Shown: positions 24,722 to 33,088, numbered from the stretch's first letter. The stretch: DNA of 49,070 bases from Candidatus Methylomirabilota bacterium (GCA_035315345.1 DATFYA010000119.1:1-49070); one strand, 5' to 3'. The notes: generated by a model not told the origin, from the letters alone. Numbers and translations: made by a program.

Positions 24722-25594
24722 GTGGGCATCCCGCTCGAGCAGGTGCTCATCCAGACCATCAACGGCGTCGTCACCGGGATGATCCTGGCCCTGGTGGCCT
24801 CGGGCCTGACCCTGATCTTCGGCATCATGGACGTGGTCAACTTCGCGCACGGCGAGCTGTTCATGCTGGGGGCCTACGTCGGCGTGGTCACGATGGTGGC
24901 CACCGGAAACTTCTGGATCGCCCTGATCACCGCCATCCTGGTCATCGCCGCGCTCGGCGCGGTGATCCAGGTGACCACGCTGCGCCCGCTGCTGGGGCGC
25001 GATCCGCTCACCACCATCCTGGCCACCTTCGGGCTCTCACTGGTCCTGCAGAACTACGCGCTGTGGCAGTTCGGCCCGGTGGCCCGCAAGATTCCCGAGC
25101 CGATCACCGGCCACTTCACGCTGTTCTACCTGGACTATCCCTGGTACCGCATCGCCATCGCGCTGCTGTCGGCCGCGATCATCGGCGGGCTCTGGCTGTT
25201 CCTGAAGTTCGGGACCTACGGGATCTGGATCCGGGCCACGACGCAGGACCGGGTCATGGCCGCGGCGATGGGCATTCCGGTGCCGTGGGTGCACACCGCG
25301 GTGTTCGCCATCGGCGCCGGCATGGCTGCGGCCAGCGGGGTGCTCTTCGGTCCCCTGGTCGGCGTCAATCACGCGATGGGCCTCGACTGGGTGTTGAAGG
25401 CCTTCATCGTGGTGGTGGTGGGCGGGATGGGCAACCTCGGCGGATCCATCGCCGCGTCGATCTTCATCAGCCTGCTCGAGGCCTACGCCTCGCTCTGGGT
25501 GAGCCCGGCCCAGGCGGTCATCGTCTCCTTCGTGGCGCTGATCCTGACCCTGCTCTTCCGTCCCACCGGACTCTTCGTCCCGACGCCGAAATGA
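24722..25594 (+). CDS. livH: Branched-chain amino acid-type ABC permease (LivH-like)
   Basis: Integral membrane subunit of 290 residues with about eight hydrophobic segments. The motif GIMDVVNFAHGELFMLGAYV near residue 40 and the cytoplasmic loop with AAAMGIPVPWVHTAVFAIGAG are typical LivH. VVVVGGMGNLGGSIAASIF follows near the C-terminus. The GTG start is 3 bp after the livF stop. The end overlaps the next permease by 4 bp. Confidence 0.9.
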   Translation: MGIPLEQVLIQTINGVVTGMILALVASGLTLIFGIMDVVNFAHGELFMLGAYVGVVTMVATGNFWIALITAILVIAALGAVIQVTTLRPLLGRDPLTTILATFGLSLVLQNYALWQFGPVARKIPEPITGHFTLFYLDYPWYRIAIALLSAAIIGGLWLFLKFGTYGIWIRATTQDRVMAAAMGIPVPWVHTAVFAIGAGMAAASGVLFGPLVGVNHAMGLDWVLKAFIVVVVGGMGNLGGSIAASIFISLLEAYASLWVSPAQAVIVSFVALILTLLFRPTGLFVPTPK

Positions 25595-26547
25595 CGAGCA
25601 CTCGGTCCCCGGTGGCCTTCTGGACCGGCTTCGCCATCGTCCTGGGACTGCTCATTCTCGCGCCCCTGGTCCTGCCCGAGTTCTGGCGACGCTTCGTGAC
25701 CGAGATCCTGATCTGGGGCTTGCTCGCGATGTCCTCCGATATCCTGATCGGCTACACCGGCATGGTCTCGTTCGGCCATTCCGCGTTCTTCGGGCTCGGC
25801 ATGTACGGCGCGGCCGCCGCACTGCTGTCGGTGCGGCCGCCGAACCTCTGGGTGGCCCTGGTCTATGGGCTCGCCGCCGCGGCGGTGGTGGCAGTCTTCG
25901 TGGCGTACTTCTCGACCCGGCTGCGCGAGATCTACTTCTCGATCACCACCCTCGTCTTCTCGCAGATCTTCTACGTCATCATCTTCACGTGGACCGAGGT
26001 CACCGGCGGCGAGAACGGCCTGACCTTCAGGCGTCCCGCCCTGTCGATCCCCGGGCTCTTCTCGATCCCGTTCGACTCGAACACGCTGCACTGGTTCGTG
26101 CTGGCGGTCGTCACCGTGTCCTATCTGGTGCTGCGCCGGATCACCCAGTCGCCGTTCGGCATGGTGCTGCAATCCATTCGCGAGAACGAGCCACGGACCC
26201 GGGCCATCGGCTACGCGGTCGAGCGGTACAAGATGGTGGCGGTGATGCTCTCGGGGCTCTTCGCGGGGCTGGCCGGCGTGCTCTACGCGGTGCAGAATCG
26301 CTTTGCCGCGCCCGACTTCGTGTTCTTCGTGATCTCGGGCGAGGTGGTCATCTTCAACGTCATGGGCGGCGTCGGCACGCTGGTGGGACCGATCGTGGGC
26401 GCCGCCTTCTTCTTGCTGCTGCGCGAGGGTTTCTCGCGCTTCTTCACCGAGTACTATTTGATCTGGGTGGGCCTCATCTTCACCGCGATGGTCATCTTCA
26501 TGCCGCAGGGGCTGCTCGGCTTCTGGCGCCGGCGCCTCAACCAGTAG
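25591..26547 (+). CDS. livM: Branched-chain amino acid-type ABC permease (LivM-like)
   Basis: The partner permease, 318 residues. About nine hydrophobic segments, the family motif YTGMVSFGHSAFFGLGMYGA, the loop LQSIRENEPRTRAIGY and the C-terminal VVIFNVMGGVGTLVGPIVGA are seen. The ATG at 25591 is in the 4-bp overlap with livH; a longer open frame upstream is a shadow of livH. It ends the operon: binding protein, livG, livF, livH, livM is a complete importer. The tail meets the convergent dut gene with a 3-bp gap. Confidence 0.9.
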   Translation: MTSTRSPVAFWTGFAIVLGLLILAPLVLPEFWRRFVTEILIWGLLAMSSDILIGYTGMVSFGHSAFFGLGMYGAAAALLSVRPPNLWVALVYGLAAAAVVAVFVAYFSTRLREIYFSITTLVFSQIFYVIIFTWTEVTGGENGLTFRRPALSIPGLFSIPFDSNTLHWFVLAVVTVSYLVLRRITQSPFGMVLQSIRENEPRTRAIGYAVERYKMVAVMLSGLFAGLAGVLYAVQNRFAAPDFVFFVISGEVVIFNVMGGVGTLVGPIVGAAFFLLLREGFSRFFTEYYLIWVGLIFTAMVIFMPQGLLGFWRRRLNQ

Positions 26548-26550
26548 GCG

Positions 26551-26985
26551 TCAGACGCCGGTCGAGCCGAAGCCGCCGGCCCCGCGCGGCGTGGCGTCGA
26601 GCTCCCGCACCTCCACTACCGTCGCCCGCTCGACCGGCTGGATGACGAGCTGGGCGATCCGCTCGCCCCGCGTGACCGTCACCGCTTCGGCGCCGTGGTT
26701 GACGAGGAGCACGCCCATCTCTCCGCGATAGCCCGCGTCGATCAGTCCGGGCGCGTTGAGCACGGTCACGCCGGAGCGGAGCGCCAATCCGGAGCGGGGC
26801 AGCACCAGGCCCGCGTGGCCGATCGGAATCGCCACGCGCAGGCCGGTGGGCACGAGCTGCCGCCCCCCGGGCGGAAGCGTCACCGTCGTGGCCGCCGCGA
26901 GATCGAGCCCGGCGTCGCCCTCGCGCGCGTATGCGGGAAGCGGCAGCGTCGGGTCGTCTCGGACGATCTCGATGCGTAGCGCCAT
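26551..26985 (-). CDS. dut: Deoxyuridine triphosphatase
   Basis: dUTPase turns dUTP into dUMP and pyrophosphate, keeping uracil out of DNA and feeding thymidylate synthesis. The product is 144 residues, the trimeric family's size. Its five motifs are seen in order: AGLDLAA, LPRSGLAL, GLIDAGYRGEMGV, RIAQLVI and GAGGFGSTG. All key residues are kept. It converges on livM. The 194 bp between dut and the next lipoprotein gene (26986-27179) hold no gene or clear promoter that I can call. Confidence 0.96.
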   Translation of the reverse strand: MALRIEIVRDDPTLPLPAYAREGDAGLDLAAATTVTLPPGGRQLVPTGLRVAIPIGHAGLVLPRSGLALRSGVTVLNAPGLIDAGYRGEMGVLLVNHGAEAVTVTRGERIAQLVIQPVERATVVEVRELDATPRGAGGFGSTGV

Positions 26986-27179
26986 GCTCCTCCTCCCCTC
27001 TTCGAGACATCGCGGCCCGCGAAGCGATTGCGTGCTGATGGTGCGCTCCGGGAGAGTAGCAGAAACCGGAAGGACCCTTGACGAAATGGCACCGAAGGCC
27101 GGCGGCGCTCCGTCCCCAAGAATCCGATTTTCTTGAAGCGGCCGTCTGGCCCTCGTCTTGCTCCGGAGCGGACCCGAGG

Positions 27180-27383
27180 ATGACAGACATGCTCCGCCCC
27201 CTCGGTCCCTCGGGCTTGCTGAGACTGGCCACTGCGATCACGCTCGGCCTGTCCCTGCTGGCCGGCTGCGCGGCGACCGTACGTGACCAGGCGCTGGCCA
27301 CTGCCATGGAGGCAGACGAGGGCTCGACCCGCTGCTACCCCGATCACTCGACCGCGCTCACGGTCGTGTGCCTCCAGCCCTAG
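27180..27383 (+). CDS. Small hypothetical lipoprotein
   Basis: A 67-residue product with a hydrophobic N-terminal helix (LLRLATAITLGLSLLAGC) and a lipobox LLAGC, so it should be lipid-anchored. The rest is short and polar (MEADEGSTRCYPDHS) with two more Cys. ATG 27180 gives the best signal peptide; another in-frame ATG lies at 27189. No family is recognised. Only 9 bp separate it from the next exported protein gene, so the two probably share a message. Confidence 0.6.
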   Translation: MTDMLRPLGPSGLLRLATAITLGLSLLAGCAATVRDQALATAMEADEGSTRCYPDHSTALTVVCLQP

Positions 27384-27392
27384 CGGCGGGCG

Positions 27393-28310
27393 ATGCGTCG
27401 GGCCGCGCGTTCACTTGCCGTGCAGGGCCTCGCCCTCTCTCTCCTGTGGGCGACCGGTCCCGTTCACGCGGAGCCGGCGCCCGACGTCGCGGTCGAGATC
27501 GCCCGTCTGCGGGGGCGGTTGGCCGACAGCGGCGCGCAGCAGCATCAGTGCCTCGCCGGCGCCACCCAGCCGGTGTGGACCGCGGCGCTCGCGACGGATA
27601 TCAAGGCCCTTCAGGACCGGGCGAACCAGGCCGCCGCGGAGGGCACCCCCGCGGAAGCGCGACGCTGGAAGGAGCTGGCGAAGAAGGCGGAGCTGCTCCA
27701 GGCGCAGGTGGCGGAGCGCGGACGGACGGGCGCCGACCTGTTCCAGAGCCAGCAGATCGGGCTCGATTGCCTGGATCGCCACGCCGAGGAGCGCGAGGCG
27801 CTGCGTGCCTCCCTGGAGATCGCGGTCGCCGATCCGGCCGCCTACGCCGAATCTCTCCGGCTGGCCCGAGAACCGCGCGGGGCGATGCTGCGCGCCGCCC
27901 TCACCGCCCTCCTGGCGCAGAGCCGGGTCCTGTCCCTTCGATGGAAGCAGGACCGGTCCCACGCGGCGGCGGAGGCCGCCGGGCTTCGCGCCGACCTGAC
28001 GGCGCTGAAGCGGCGACACACCGCCGCGCTCGAGAGTGAGGAGGCCCGCACGCTGGCCGACCCGGCGCTCCGCGCCGCCGAGGCCTTGGTCGCGGCGGGC
28101 GCCGCCTGGGAGCGGGAGCGCGTGGCGGGGGCGCGCGGCGCCGCCGTGCGCGAGGACGCCGAGCGGCACGCCGCCCTCAGGGAGCGGGACGAGGCGGGGC
28201 GACTGGCTCGGGACTACTGGGCCACGGCCGAGCGGCTGCTCGCCCGTGGTACGGCGAGCGAGGCGTCTACGCCGGGAACAGCCTGGCCAGGAGCTGCCGG
28301 AACTCCTTGA
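27393..28310 (+). CDS. Hypothetical exported coiled-coil protein
   Basis: The 305-residue product starts with a signal peptide (RSLAVQGLALSLLWATGPVHA) with a likely signal peptidase I site after VHAEP. The mature region is almost all alpha-helical, rich in Ala, Arg, Glu and Leu, and likely to form coiled coils, as in LKRRHTAALESEEARTL and AERHAALRERDEAGRLA. There are four cysteines or fewer and no enzyme motif. The stop overlaps the end of the opposite response-regulator gene by 44 bp. I recognise no family. It may be a partner of the short lipoprotein before it. Confidence 0.6.
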   Translation: MRRAARSLAVQGLALSLLWATGPVHAEPAPDVAVEIARLRGRLADSGAQQHQCLAGATQPVWTAALATDIKALQDRANQAAAEGTPAEARRWKELAKKAELLQAQVAERGRTGADLFQSQQIGLDCLDRHAEEREALRASLEIAVADPAAYAESLRLAREPRGAMLRAALTALLAQSRVLSLRWKQDRSHAAAEAAGLRADLTALKRRHTAALESEEARTLADPALRAAEALVAAGAAWERERVAGARGAAVREDAERHAALRERDEAGRLARDYWATAERLLARGTASEASTPGTAWPGAAGTP

Positions 28311-28638
28311 GCTTGAACGGCTTCGTCACCACCGGCACCTTGCTGTCCGACAGGAAGCGGCCGTAGCCCGGCGCCTCGTCCTCCCCGGTGATGAAGATGA
28401 AGTGCGGCACCGCGTCCGGCCGGCGCTTGCGAATCTCCTCGTAGAGCTTGGGCCCGTCCACCTGCGGCATCTGCAGATCGCTCACCACCAGATCGTAGGT
28501 CTGCTGGTCGAGGAGCTTCAGCGCGGCCATTCCGTCCTCGGCCGGATCCACGGTGTGACCGTCCGCGGAGAGCGCCTCCGCCATCAGCTCGCGCATGTGC
28601 TCCTGATCGTCCGCGACGAGGACCCTCAGCGTCTTCAT
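28267..28638 (-). CDS. Single-domain response regulator (receiver only)
   Basis: A 123-residue CheY-like receiver with no output domain. It has the acidic pair DD at the start (VLVADDQEHM), the phospho-acceptor Asp in VVSDLQMPQVDG, the switch Thr in FITGEDE and the Lys in VVTKPFKLKE. It should be phosphorylated by an unlinked histidine kinase and act by protein contact. Its 3' end overlaps the exported coiled-coil gene on the other strand by 44 bp. The 119 bp upstream, shared with the divergent yifB gene, hold no clear promoter. Confidence 0.9.
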   Translation of the reverse strand: MKTLRVLVADDQEHMRELMAEALSADGHTVDPAEDGMAALKLLDQQTYDLVVSDLQMPQVDGPKLYEEIRKRRPDAVPHFIFITGEDEAPGYGRFLSDSKVPVVTKPFKLKEFRQLLARLFPA

Positions 28639-28757
28639 GCCCCAAGTCTAGCAGATGCGATTTTTATCGAAGTCCGGGCCCGCATCCATTCCGAGACCGC
28701 GAACCGTATCGTTTCCAGCACGTTGACCGACGGCCGGCCCGTTACCACACTGGGGCC

Positions 28758-30278
28758 GTGCTCGCGAGGGTCCGCTCGGCTACCTTGACCGGCGTCGACG
28801 CGGCCACCGTCTTCGTCGAGGTGGACGTGGCGTCCGGACTGCCCTCGTTCACCACGGTCGGGTTGCCCGACTCGACGGTCCGCGAGAGCCGCGATCGCGT
28901 TCGCGCGGCGATTCGCAATGCCGGATTCGAGTTTCCCATCGACCGCATCACCGTGAATCTCGCCCCGGCCGACCTGCGCAAGGAGGGGGCCGCATTCGAC
29001 CTGCCGATGGCGGTGGGGATCCTGTGCGCCATCGGACTGGTGAAGCCCGGGCGACTGGAGCGTGCACTCCTAGTGGGCGAGCTGTCGCTCGATGCCAGCG
29101 TGCGCGCCGTTCGCGGGGTGCTGCCGATCGCGCTCCACGCCCGTCGGCACGGATTTGGCCCGCTGCTCGTGCCCGCGGCCAACGCCGCCGAGGCCGGGGT
29201 GGTGCCGGCGGTCACCGCCATCCCGATCGCGACGCTGCACGACGCGGTCGAGTACCTGAACGGCGAGCGGGAAATCGGGCCGGTGCGATCACATTGCCTC
29301 GCGGGCAGGTCGACGTCGGACGGGGACGGCCTCGATTTCTCGGACGTGCGGGGCCACGAGCACGCCAAGCGCGGTCTCGAGATCGCCGCCGCGGGCGGGC
29401 ACAACGTGCTGATGATCGGGCCTCCCGGAACCGGCAAGACGATGCTGGCCCGGCGCGTGGCCTCGATCCTGCCTCCGCTGTCGCTCGAGGAGGCGATCGA
29501 GGCGTCGACGGTGTGGAGCGTCGCGGGACTGCTACCGGCCGAGCGCGGCCTCCTGTCGGTCCGCCCGTTCCGTAGCCCGCATCACACCGCGTCCGAGGCC
29601 GGGCTGATCGGCGGCGGCGGACTGCCGCATCCCGGGGAGATCAGCCTGGCCCACCACGGCGTGCTGTTCCTGGACGAGCTGCCGGAGTTCTCCCAGCGGG
29701 TGCTGGAGGCGCTGCGTCAACCGTTGGAGGACGCCCGGGTGGTCGTCTCCCGCTCGGCCGGCACCGCGAGCTTTCCCGCCCGCTTCCAGCTGGTCGCCGC
29801 CGCCAATCCATGCCGCCGGGGGTGCGCCTCGTTGCCGACCTGCGCTTGCTCGCCGCCCGAGCGGGCACGCTACCTCGGACGCCTTTCGCGTCCTCTCCTG
29901 GACCGGATCGATCTCCATCTGGAGATCCCGTCGCTGCCGCACGCCGAGCTGATCGACAGCGCCGCGGGCGAGCCGTCCGCGGCCATCCGGGCGCGCGTCC
30001 TCGCCGCGCGAGCCCGTCAAGCGGCGCGGTTTGCCGGAACCTCGACCCACGCCAATGCGCGGATGTCGGGCCGGCAGACCCGGCGCTTCTGTCCGCTTCC
30101 GCCGGACGCCTCGCGCCTGCTCGGCATGGCGGTCACGAAGCTCGGATTCTCGGCGCGCGCCCACGATCGACTGCTGCGCGTCGCCCGCACCATCGCGGAT
30201 CTGGCCGGCGCCGACACCATCTCGGCCGAGCACGTCTCCGAGGCCATTCAGTACCGCACGCTCGACCGCGCCCGGTGA
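28758..30278 (+). CDS. yifB: YifB/ComM-family Mg-chelatase-like AAA+ ATPase
   Basis: ComM/YifB proteins are hexameric helicase-like AAA+ ATPases that promote branch migration during natural transformation. The 506-residue product starts LARVRSATLTGVDAATVFVE with the N-terminal ATPase-associated domain (DVASGLPSFTTVGLPDSTV). The AAA+ core has Walker A GPPGTGKTMLARR and Walker B VLFLDELPEFS. The C-terminal domain has the NPCRRG..S..PTCACSP cysteine cluster and LDRIDLHLEIP. The start is GTG at 28758. It is independent of its neighbours. Confidence 0.92.
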   Translation: MLARVRSATLTGVDAATVFVEVDVASGLPSFTTVGLPDSTVRESRDRVRAAIRNAGFEFPIDRITVNLAPADLRKEGAAFDLPMAVGILCAIGLVKPGRLERALLVGELSLDASVRAVRGVLPIALHARRHGFGPLLVPAANAAEAGVVPAVTAIPIATLHDAVEYLNGEREIGPVRSHCLAGRSTSDGDGLDFSDVRGHEHAKRGLEIAAAGGHNVLMIGPPGTGKTMLARRVASILPPLSLEEAIEASTVWSVAGLLPAERGLLSVRPFRSPHHTASEAGLIGGGGLPHPGEISLAHHGVLFLDELPEFSQRVLEALRQPLEDARVVVSRSAGTASFPARFQLVAAANPCRRGCASLPTCACSPPERARYLGRLSRPLLDRIDLHLEIPSLPHAELIDSAAGEPSAAIRARVLAARARQAARFAGTSTHANARMSGRQTRRFCPLPPDASRLLGMAVTKLGFSARAHDRLLRVARTIADLAGADTISAEHVSEAIQYRTLDRAR

Positions 30279-30286
30279 CCGGCTCC

Positions 30287-30901
30287 TTAGGCGTCCGCCA
30301 GCGCACGGGCGGACGGGTGCAGACACGGCGCCCATCCGGCCGACAACACCTCGGTGATGGACGGTGGAGTGATCACATCGACGGCTCCGGTGGGGCACGC
30401 GCGACGGCCGGTGTATCCGCCGTGCGACCAGGCCAGGATCGCGCCACCCAGCACGAGCCAGGCGGCGCCCTCGAGCGCCACCATGACTCCGTCGGGAAGC
30501 GTCCGGCACGGCGCGGACCACGAAGCGCCGGCGGTGCGCTCCTGGTGCAGCCGATGGTCGAGCCGCGAGAGCGAGCCGGCGTCGCCGGGATGGACCTCGA
30601 GCCAAGCGGCCCGAAACGCCTCCAGGTCCGCGCGGCGGCACTCCCGACACGGGCGATGGCCGGCGGCGAGTGCGGTGGCCTCGTCGAGAAAGAACAGCTC
30701 CGTGTAGCGTCCGGGCGCCATGAGCGGACGCCGGCGCCGGCCGCGGAACTCGAGCCGGCAGACCAGCCACCGCTCGCCTCGCCAGCGTCGCACGAGACGG
30801 CCCTGCCCGTCGACCAGACATCCCCGGTTGCCCATGAACATCCCGCGCGCCGGACTGGCCTCCACCACGCCGAACGGGGTCACGCGGTTGGGAAGCGGCA
30901 C
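30287..30901 (-). CDS. Conserved protein of unknown function with a CxxC-type motif
   Basis: The 204-residue product has marks of a conserved but uncharacterised family I have seen in other bacteria: PNRVTPFG at the start, ARGMFMGNRGCL, RRRRPLMAPGRYTELFFLDE and AAGHRPCRECRRADLEAFR. The last of these (GHRPCRECR) recalls the GFRPCxRC zinc patch of Ada proteins, though the rest of Ada is not there. Its C-terminal half has a pair of Trp/Gly-rich strands. It is the last gene of a minus-strand set, 11 bp after the NIPSNAP gene. The start is GTG. No function can be assigned. Confidence 0.7.
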   Translation of the reverse strand: MPLPNRVTPFGVVEASPARGMFMGNRGCLVDGQGRLVRRWRGERWLVCRLEFRGRRRRPLMAPGRYTELFFLDEATALAAGHRPCRECRRADLEAFRAAWLEVHPGDAGSLSRLDHRLHQERTAGASWSAPCRTLPDGVMVALEGAAWLVLGGAILAWSHGGYTGRRACPTGAVDVITPPSITEVLSAGWAPCLHPSARALADA

Positions 30902-30912
30902 GGTGACGGACG

Positions 30913-31218
30913 CTAGACCCGCTGCAGGAAGGTGCGATCCTCCACGAGGATGCAGCCGCTCTCCTGGACGCGCCGCACACTCTCGACGTTGTCCCCGTCC
31001 TTCGCGAGCCGCTCGCGGTACTGCTCGTACGCCGCCAGATCCGGAAAGTCGATCAGCGCGAGGGCGATATTGGTCGGGCCCGCGAAGAGCGTCGGCATCC
31101 AGTAGCCCACCAGCTCGCCGCCGCAGCGTGGAATGACGATGCCGAGCGCGCGCGCGTAGCGCTCGAAGTCCCCTCGCTTGCGCGGGTCGATCGTGTACCG
31201 AATGCTGAGCGTGATCAT
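30913..31218 (-). CDS. NIPSNAP-family protein
   Basis: A 101-residue small ferredoxin-like protein of the NIPSNAP (dimeric alpha-beta barrel) family. It starts MITLSIRYTIDPRKRGDFER and ends with a VRRVQESGCILVEDRTFL strand. The ATG at 31218 has a ribosome site GGAGGAG and overlaps the stop of the ArsR gene by 4 bp (ATGA), so I prefer it over the ATG at 31236. It is co-translated with the regulator upstream. Its role is unknown; the family is often found next to regulators and is thought to act in stress or metabolism. Confidence 0.8.
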   Translation of the reverse strand: MITLSIRYTIDPRKRGDFERYARALGIVIPRCGGELVGYWMPTLFAGPTNIALALIDFPDLAAYEQYRERLAKDGDNVESVRRVQESGCILVEDRTFLQRV

Positions 31219-31913
31219 CGCGTGGTCTCCTCCCATCGCACGTTGAACACGGTGCGGAGCTGGGTCCGCCCGCGTGACGTCACCATGACGGCTCGGGTGC
31301 CGCGAAGGCGTCGGATCCAGCCGCGGTCGAGCGCCAGATCGGCCAGCGCCGTCCCGACCAGGCCGGCGATGTGAGGTCGGCGCTCCGTCCAGTCGATACA
31401 GCGGCGCGCCGGAGCCGGTGACCGCCGGGCCGGCACCACGATCCCGAGCCCTCGCAGCGAGCGGACGCCGGTCGGCGTGAGCCGATAGTCCCGGCCGTCC
31501 GCCTCGAGCCAGCCGCCCGCGGTCACCGCGTCGGCGAGCGCCACCCCCAGACGACCGGCCAGGTGGCTATAGCAGGTGCGTGCCTGCCTCAGTCGCCACG
31601 AGGCGATGTCCGTCACCGCGGGCGACGTCGTCCGGGCCGATCCCGGGGCGACCACGGCCAGGGCCTCGACCGCGTGCCCGACGTCCGCGCTGGCCAGACG
31701 GTAGTAGCGCCAGCGTCCCTGCTGCTCGACACGGAGGATGCGGCCGGCGATCAGCTTGGCCAGATGGTTGCTCGCGGTCTGGGCGGAGACGCCGGCCCGG
31801 GCGGCGAGCTCGCCGGCCGGCCGCGCCTCCCCGCCGGCCAGAGCCATGCACATCGCCGCGCGTGATGAGTCGGCCAGTAGACCGGCGACGAAGGCGATGT
31901 CCGGTTCGCTCAT
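31215..31913 (-). CDS. ArsR-family winged-helix transcriptional regulator
   Basis: A 232-residue regulator. The N-terminal domain (about 1-90) is a winged helix of the ArsR type: LADSSRAAMCMALAGG, then the recognition helix AGVSAQTASNHLAKLI, then the wing VEQQGRWRYYRLAS. The C-terminal half has RRCIDWTERRPHIAG, typical of a group of long ArsR-like proteins. No metal-binding CxC motif is seen. It heads the operon with the NIPSNAP and unknown gene. ATG 31913 is chosen; the longer open frame has a Cys-rich N-extension that is not expected. The 161-bp gap to the divergent isochorismatase gene has a small dyad GCGGC-N9-GCCGC at 31939-31957. Confidence 0.85.
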   Translation of the reverse strand: MSEPDIAFVAGLLADSSRAAMCMALAGGEARPAGELAARAGVSAQTASNHLAKLIAGRILRVEQQGRWRYYRLASADVGHAVEALAVVAPGSARTTSPAVTDIASWRLRQARTCYSHLAGRLGVALADAVTAGGWLEADGRDYRLTPTGVRSLRGLGIVVPARRSPAPARRCIDWTERRPHIAGLVGTALADLALDRGWIRRLRGTRAVMVTSRGRTQLRTVFNVRWEETTR

Positions 31914-32074
31914 GATCTGGAGCTTAGCGCAGTCGCACGCGGCATGTTTCACGCCGCATCGAACCCAAATGTCGAGCGCGCGCGCCTTGGAGGCGGAGGC
32001 CCGCGGACTTGCCAACGCCGGCGGATGTTGAGACGATGACGGCGGTTTTCGAATCTCACCCTCCGGAGGTCCCG

Positions 32075-32656
32075 ATGAGCCAGCCCGGCAGCCCCACCCA
32101 TCCCATGGCGATCGCCCGCGAGCACGCCGCGATCGTCATGATCGACGTGCAGGAGCGGCTGTTCCCGGCCATGGACGCCGATCATCGCGAGGAGGTGATG
32201 CGGAACCTGAAGGTCCTGGCCGCGGCGGCCCGGCGGCTGAGCGTTCCGATGCTGGTCACCGAGCAGTACCCGAAAGGGCTCGGGCATACGTTGCAGGAAT
32301 TGAAGGAAACGTTGCCCACGGGCCTGGAGCCCATCGAGAAGGTGGCTTTCTCCTGCTGGGGAGTGGACACCTTCCGCAACCGGCTCTCGGCGACCGGTGC
32401 CCGGCAGGTGATCCTCGGCGGCATCGAGGCGCACGTGTGCGTGCTGATGTCGGCCCTCGATCTCCTCGCTGCCGGCTACGGGGTGCAGGTCGTCGCGGAC
32501 GCGGTGACCTCGCGGACCCAGGCCAACTGGCGCCTGGCCATGGCCTATCTTCGGCAGGCGGGAGCGGTGGTCACCACCGCCGAGACCGCGCTCTTCCAGC
32601 TGCTGCGCCAGGCCGATTCCGACGACTTCCGGGAGCTGGCGCGGCTCATTCGGTGA
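32075..32656 (+). CDS. Isochorismatase-family cysteine hydrolase (YcaC-like)
   Basis: The 193-residue hydrolase has the triad Asp in AAIVMIDVQERLFPAM, Lys in IEKVAFSCWG and Cys in GGIEAHVCVLMSALDLL. These resemble the YcaC-like group. The start ATG 32075 has the ribosome site GGAGGT 5 bp before; a longer open frame is rejected. Its last base is the first base of the next ATG, so the two genes are translationally coupled. It diverges from the ArsR gene, so that regulator may control it. The substrate is unknown and it is not the same gene as the one at 18795, which is longer and has different surroundings. Confidence 0.88.
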   Translation: MSQPGSPTHPMAIAREHAAIVMIDVQERLFPAMDADHREEVMRNLKVLAAAARRLSVPMLVTEQYPKGLGHTLQELKETLPTGLEPIEKVAFSCWGVDTFRNRLSATGARQVILGGIEAHVCVLMSALDLLAAGYGVQVVADAVTSRTQANWRLAMAYLRQAGAVVTTAETALFQLLRQADSDDFRELARLIR

Positions 32657-33087
32657 TGCACCGGTACTTCGACGTCCGTTCCACCGTCCTGCTCGTGGTC
32701 GGCTACGGCATCCTTCCGGAAGAGGAGGATCGGCCCGTCGCCTACGAGCTGAAGGATTCGATCAATTCACGCAGCGCGGGAGTCGAGAACCGGAGCGCGG
32801 TGGTGGTGACGGACATGTGGATGCTGAACCAGGAGATGGCGGACATGTTCCCGGCCATCGCCATCGGCGGTCCCGCGGTCAATGCCTTCGCCGCCCAGAT
32901 CTACGAGGATCTGCCGCTGGCCTTCACCCGAGATCAACAGGTCTTCATCCAGATGGACCAGGACTCGGGCAAGCGAGCCGCACTGTGGGGAATGGACCAG
33001 CGGGGCACGCGCGAGGCCGCCCTGGTATTCGTCAAGGACGGCCTGCTCGACCGCTTCCTCGAGCTGGTCTGGCGCGTTCCCGGCTAG
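32656..33087 (+). CDS. Conserved hypothetical protein coupled to the isochorismatase gene
   Basis: A 143-residue protein with no signal peptide or membrane segment. ATG 32656 shares one base with the upstream stop, so it is coupled to the hydrolase. It has an early hydrophobic strand STVLLVVGYGILPEEED, then IAIGGPAVNAFAAQIYED and RAALWGMDQRGTREAALVFV. The GGPAVN and ALWGxxxxGTREAAL pattern vaguely recalls domains of archaeal surface-layer proteins, but that is a weak impression. No function assigned. A GTG at 32653 is an alternative start. It ends 1 bp from the convergent Spy-like gene. Confidence 0.7.
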   Translation: MHRYFDVRSTVLLVVGYGILPEEEDRPVAYELKDSINSRSAGVENRSAVVVTDMWMLNQEMADMFPAIAIGGPAVNAFAAQIYEDLPLAFTRDQQVFIQMDQDSGKRAALWGMDQRGTREAALVFVKDGLLDRFLELVWRVPG

Positions 33088-33088
33088 C

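Noticed and set aside
28639-28757. Promoters for the response regulator and yifB
   Set aside because: TTGACC at 28723-28728 lacks a good -10, and the minus-strand candidates have poor spacing.
31915-32015. N-terminal extension of the ArsR gene
   Set aside because: The open frame goes on upstream of ATG 31913, but the added Cys-rich segment is not like the family and the ATG start fits the winged-helix start.
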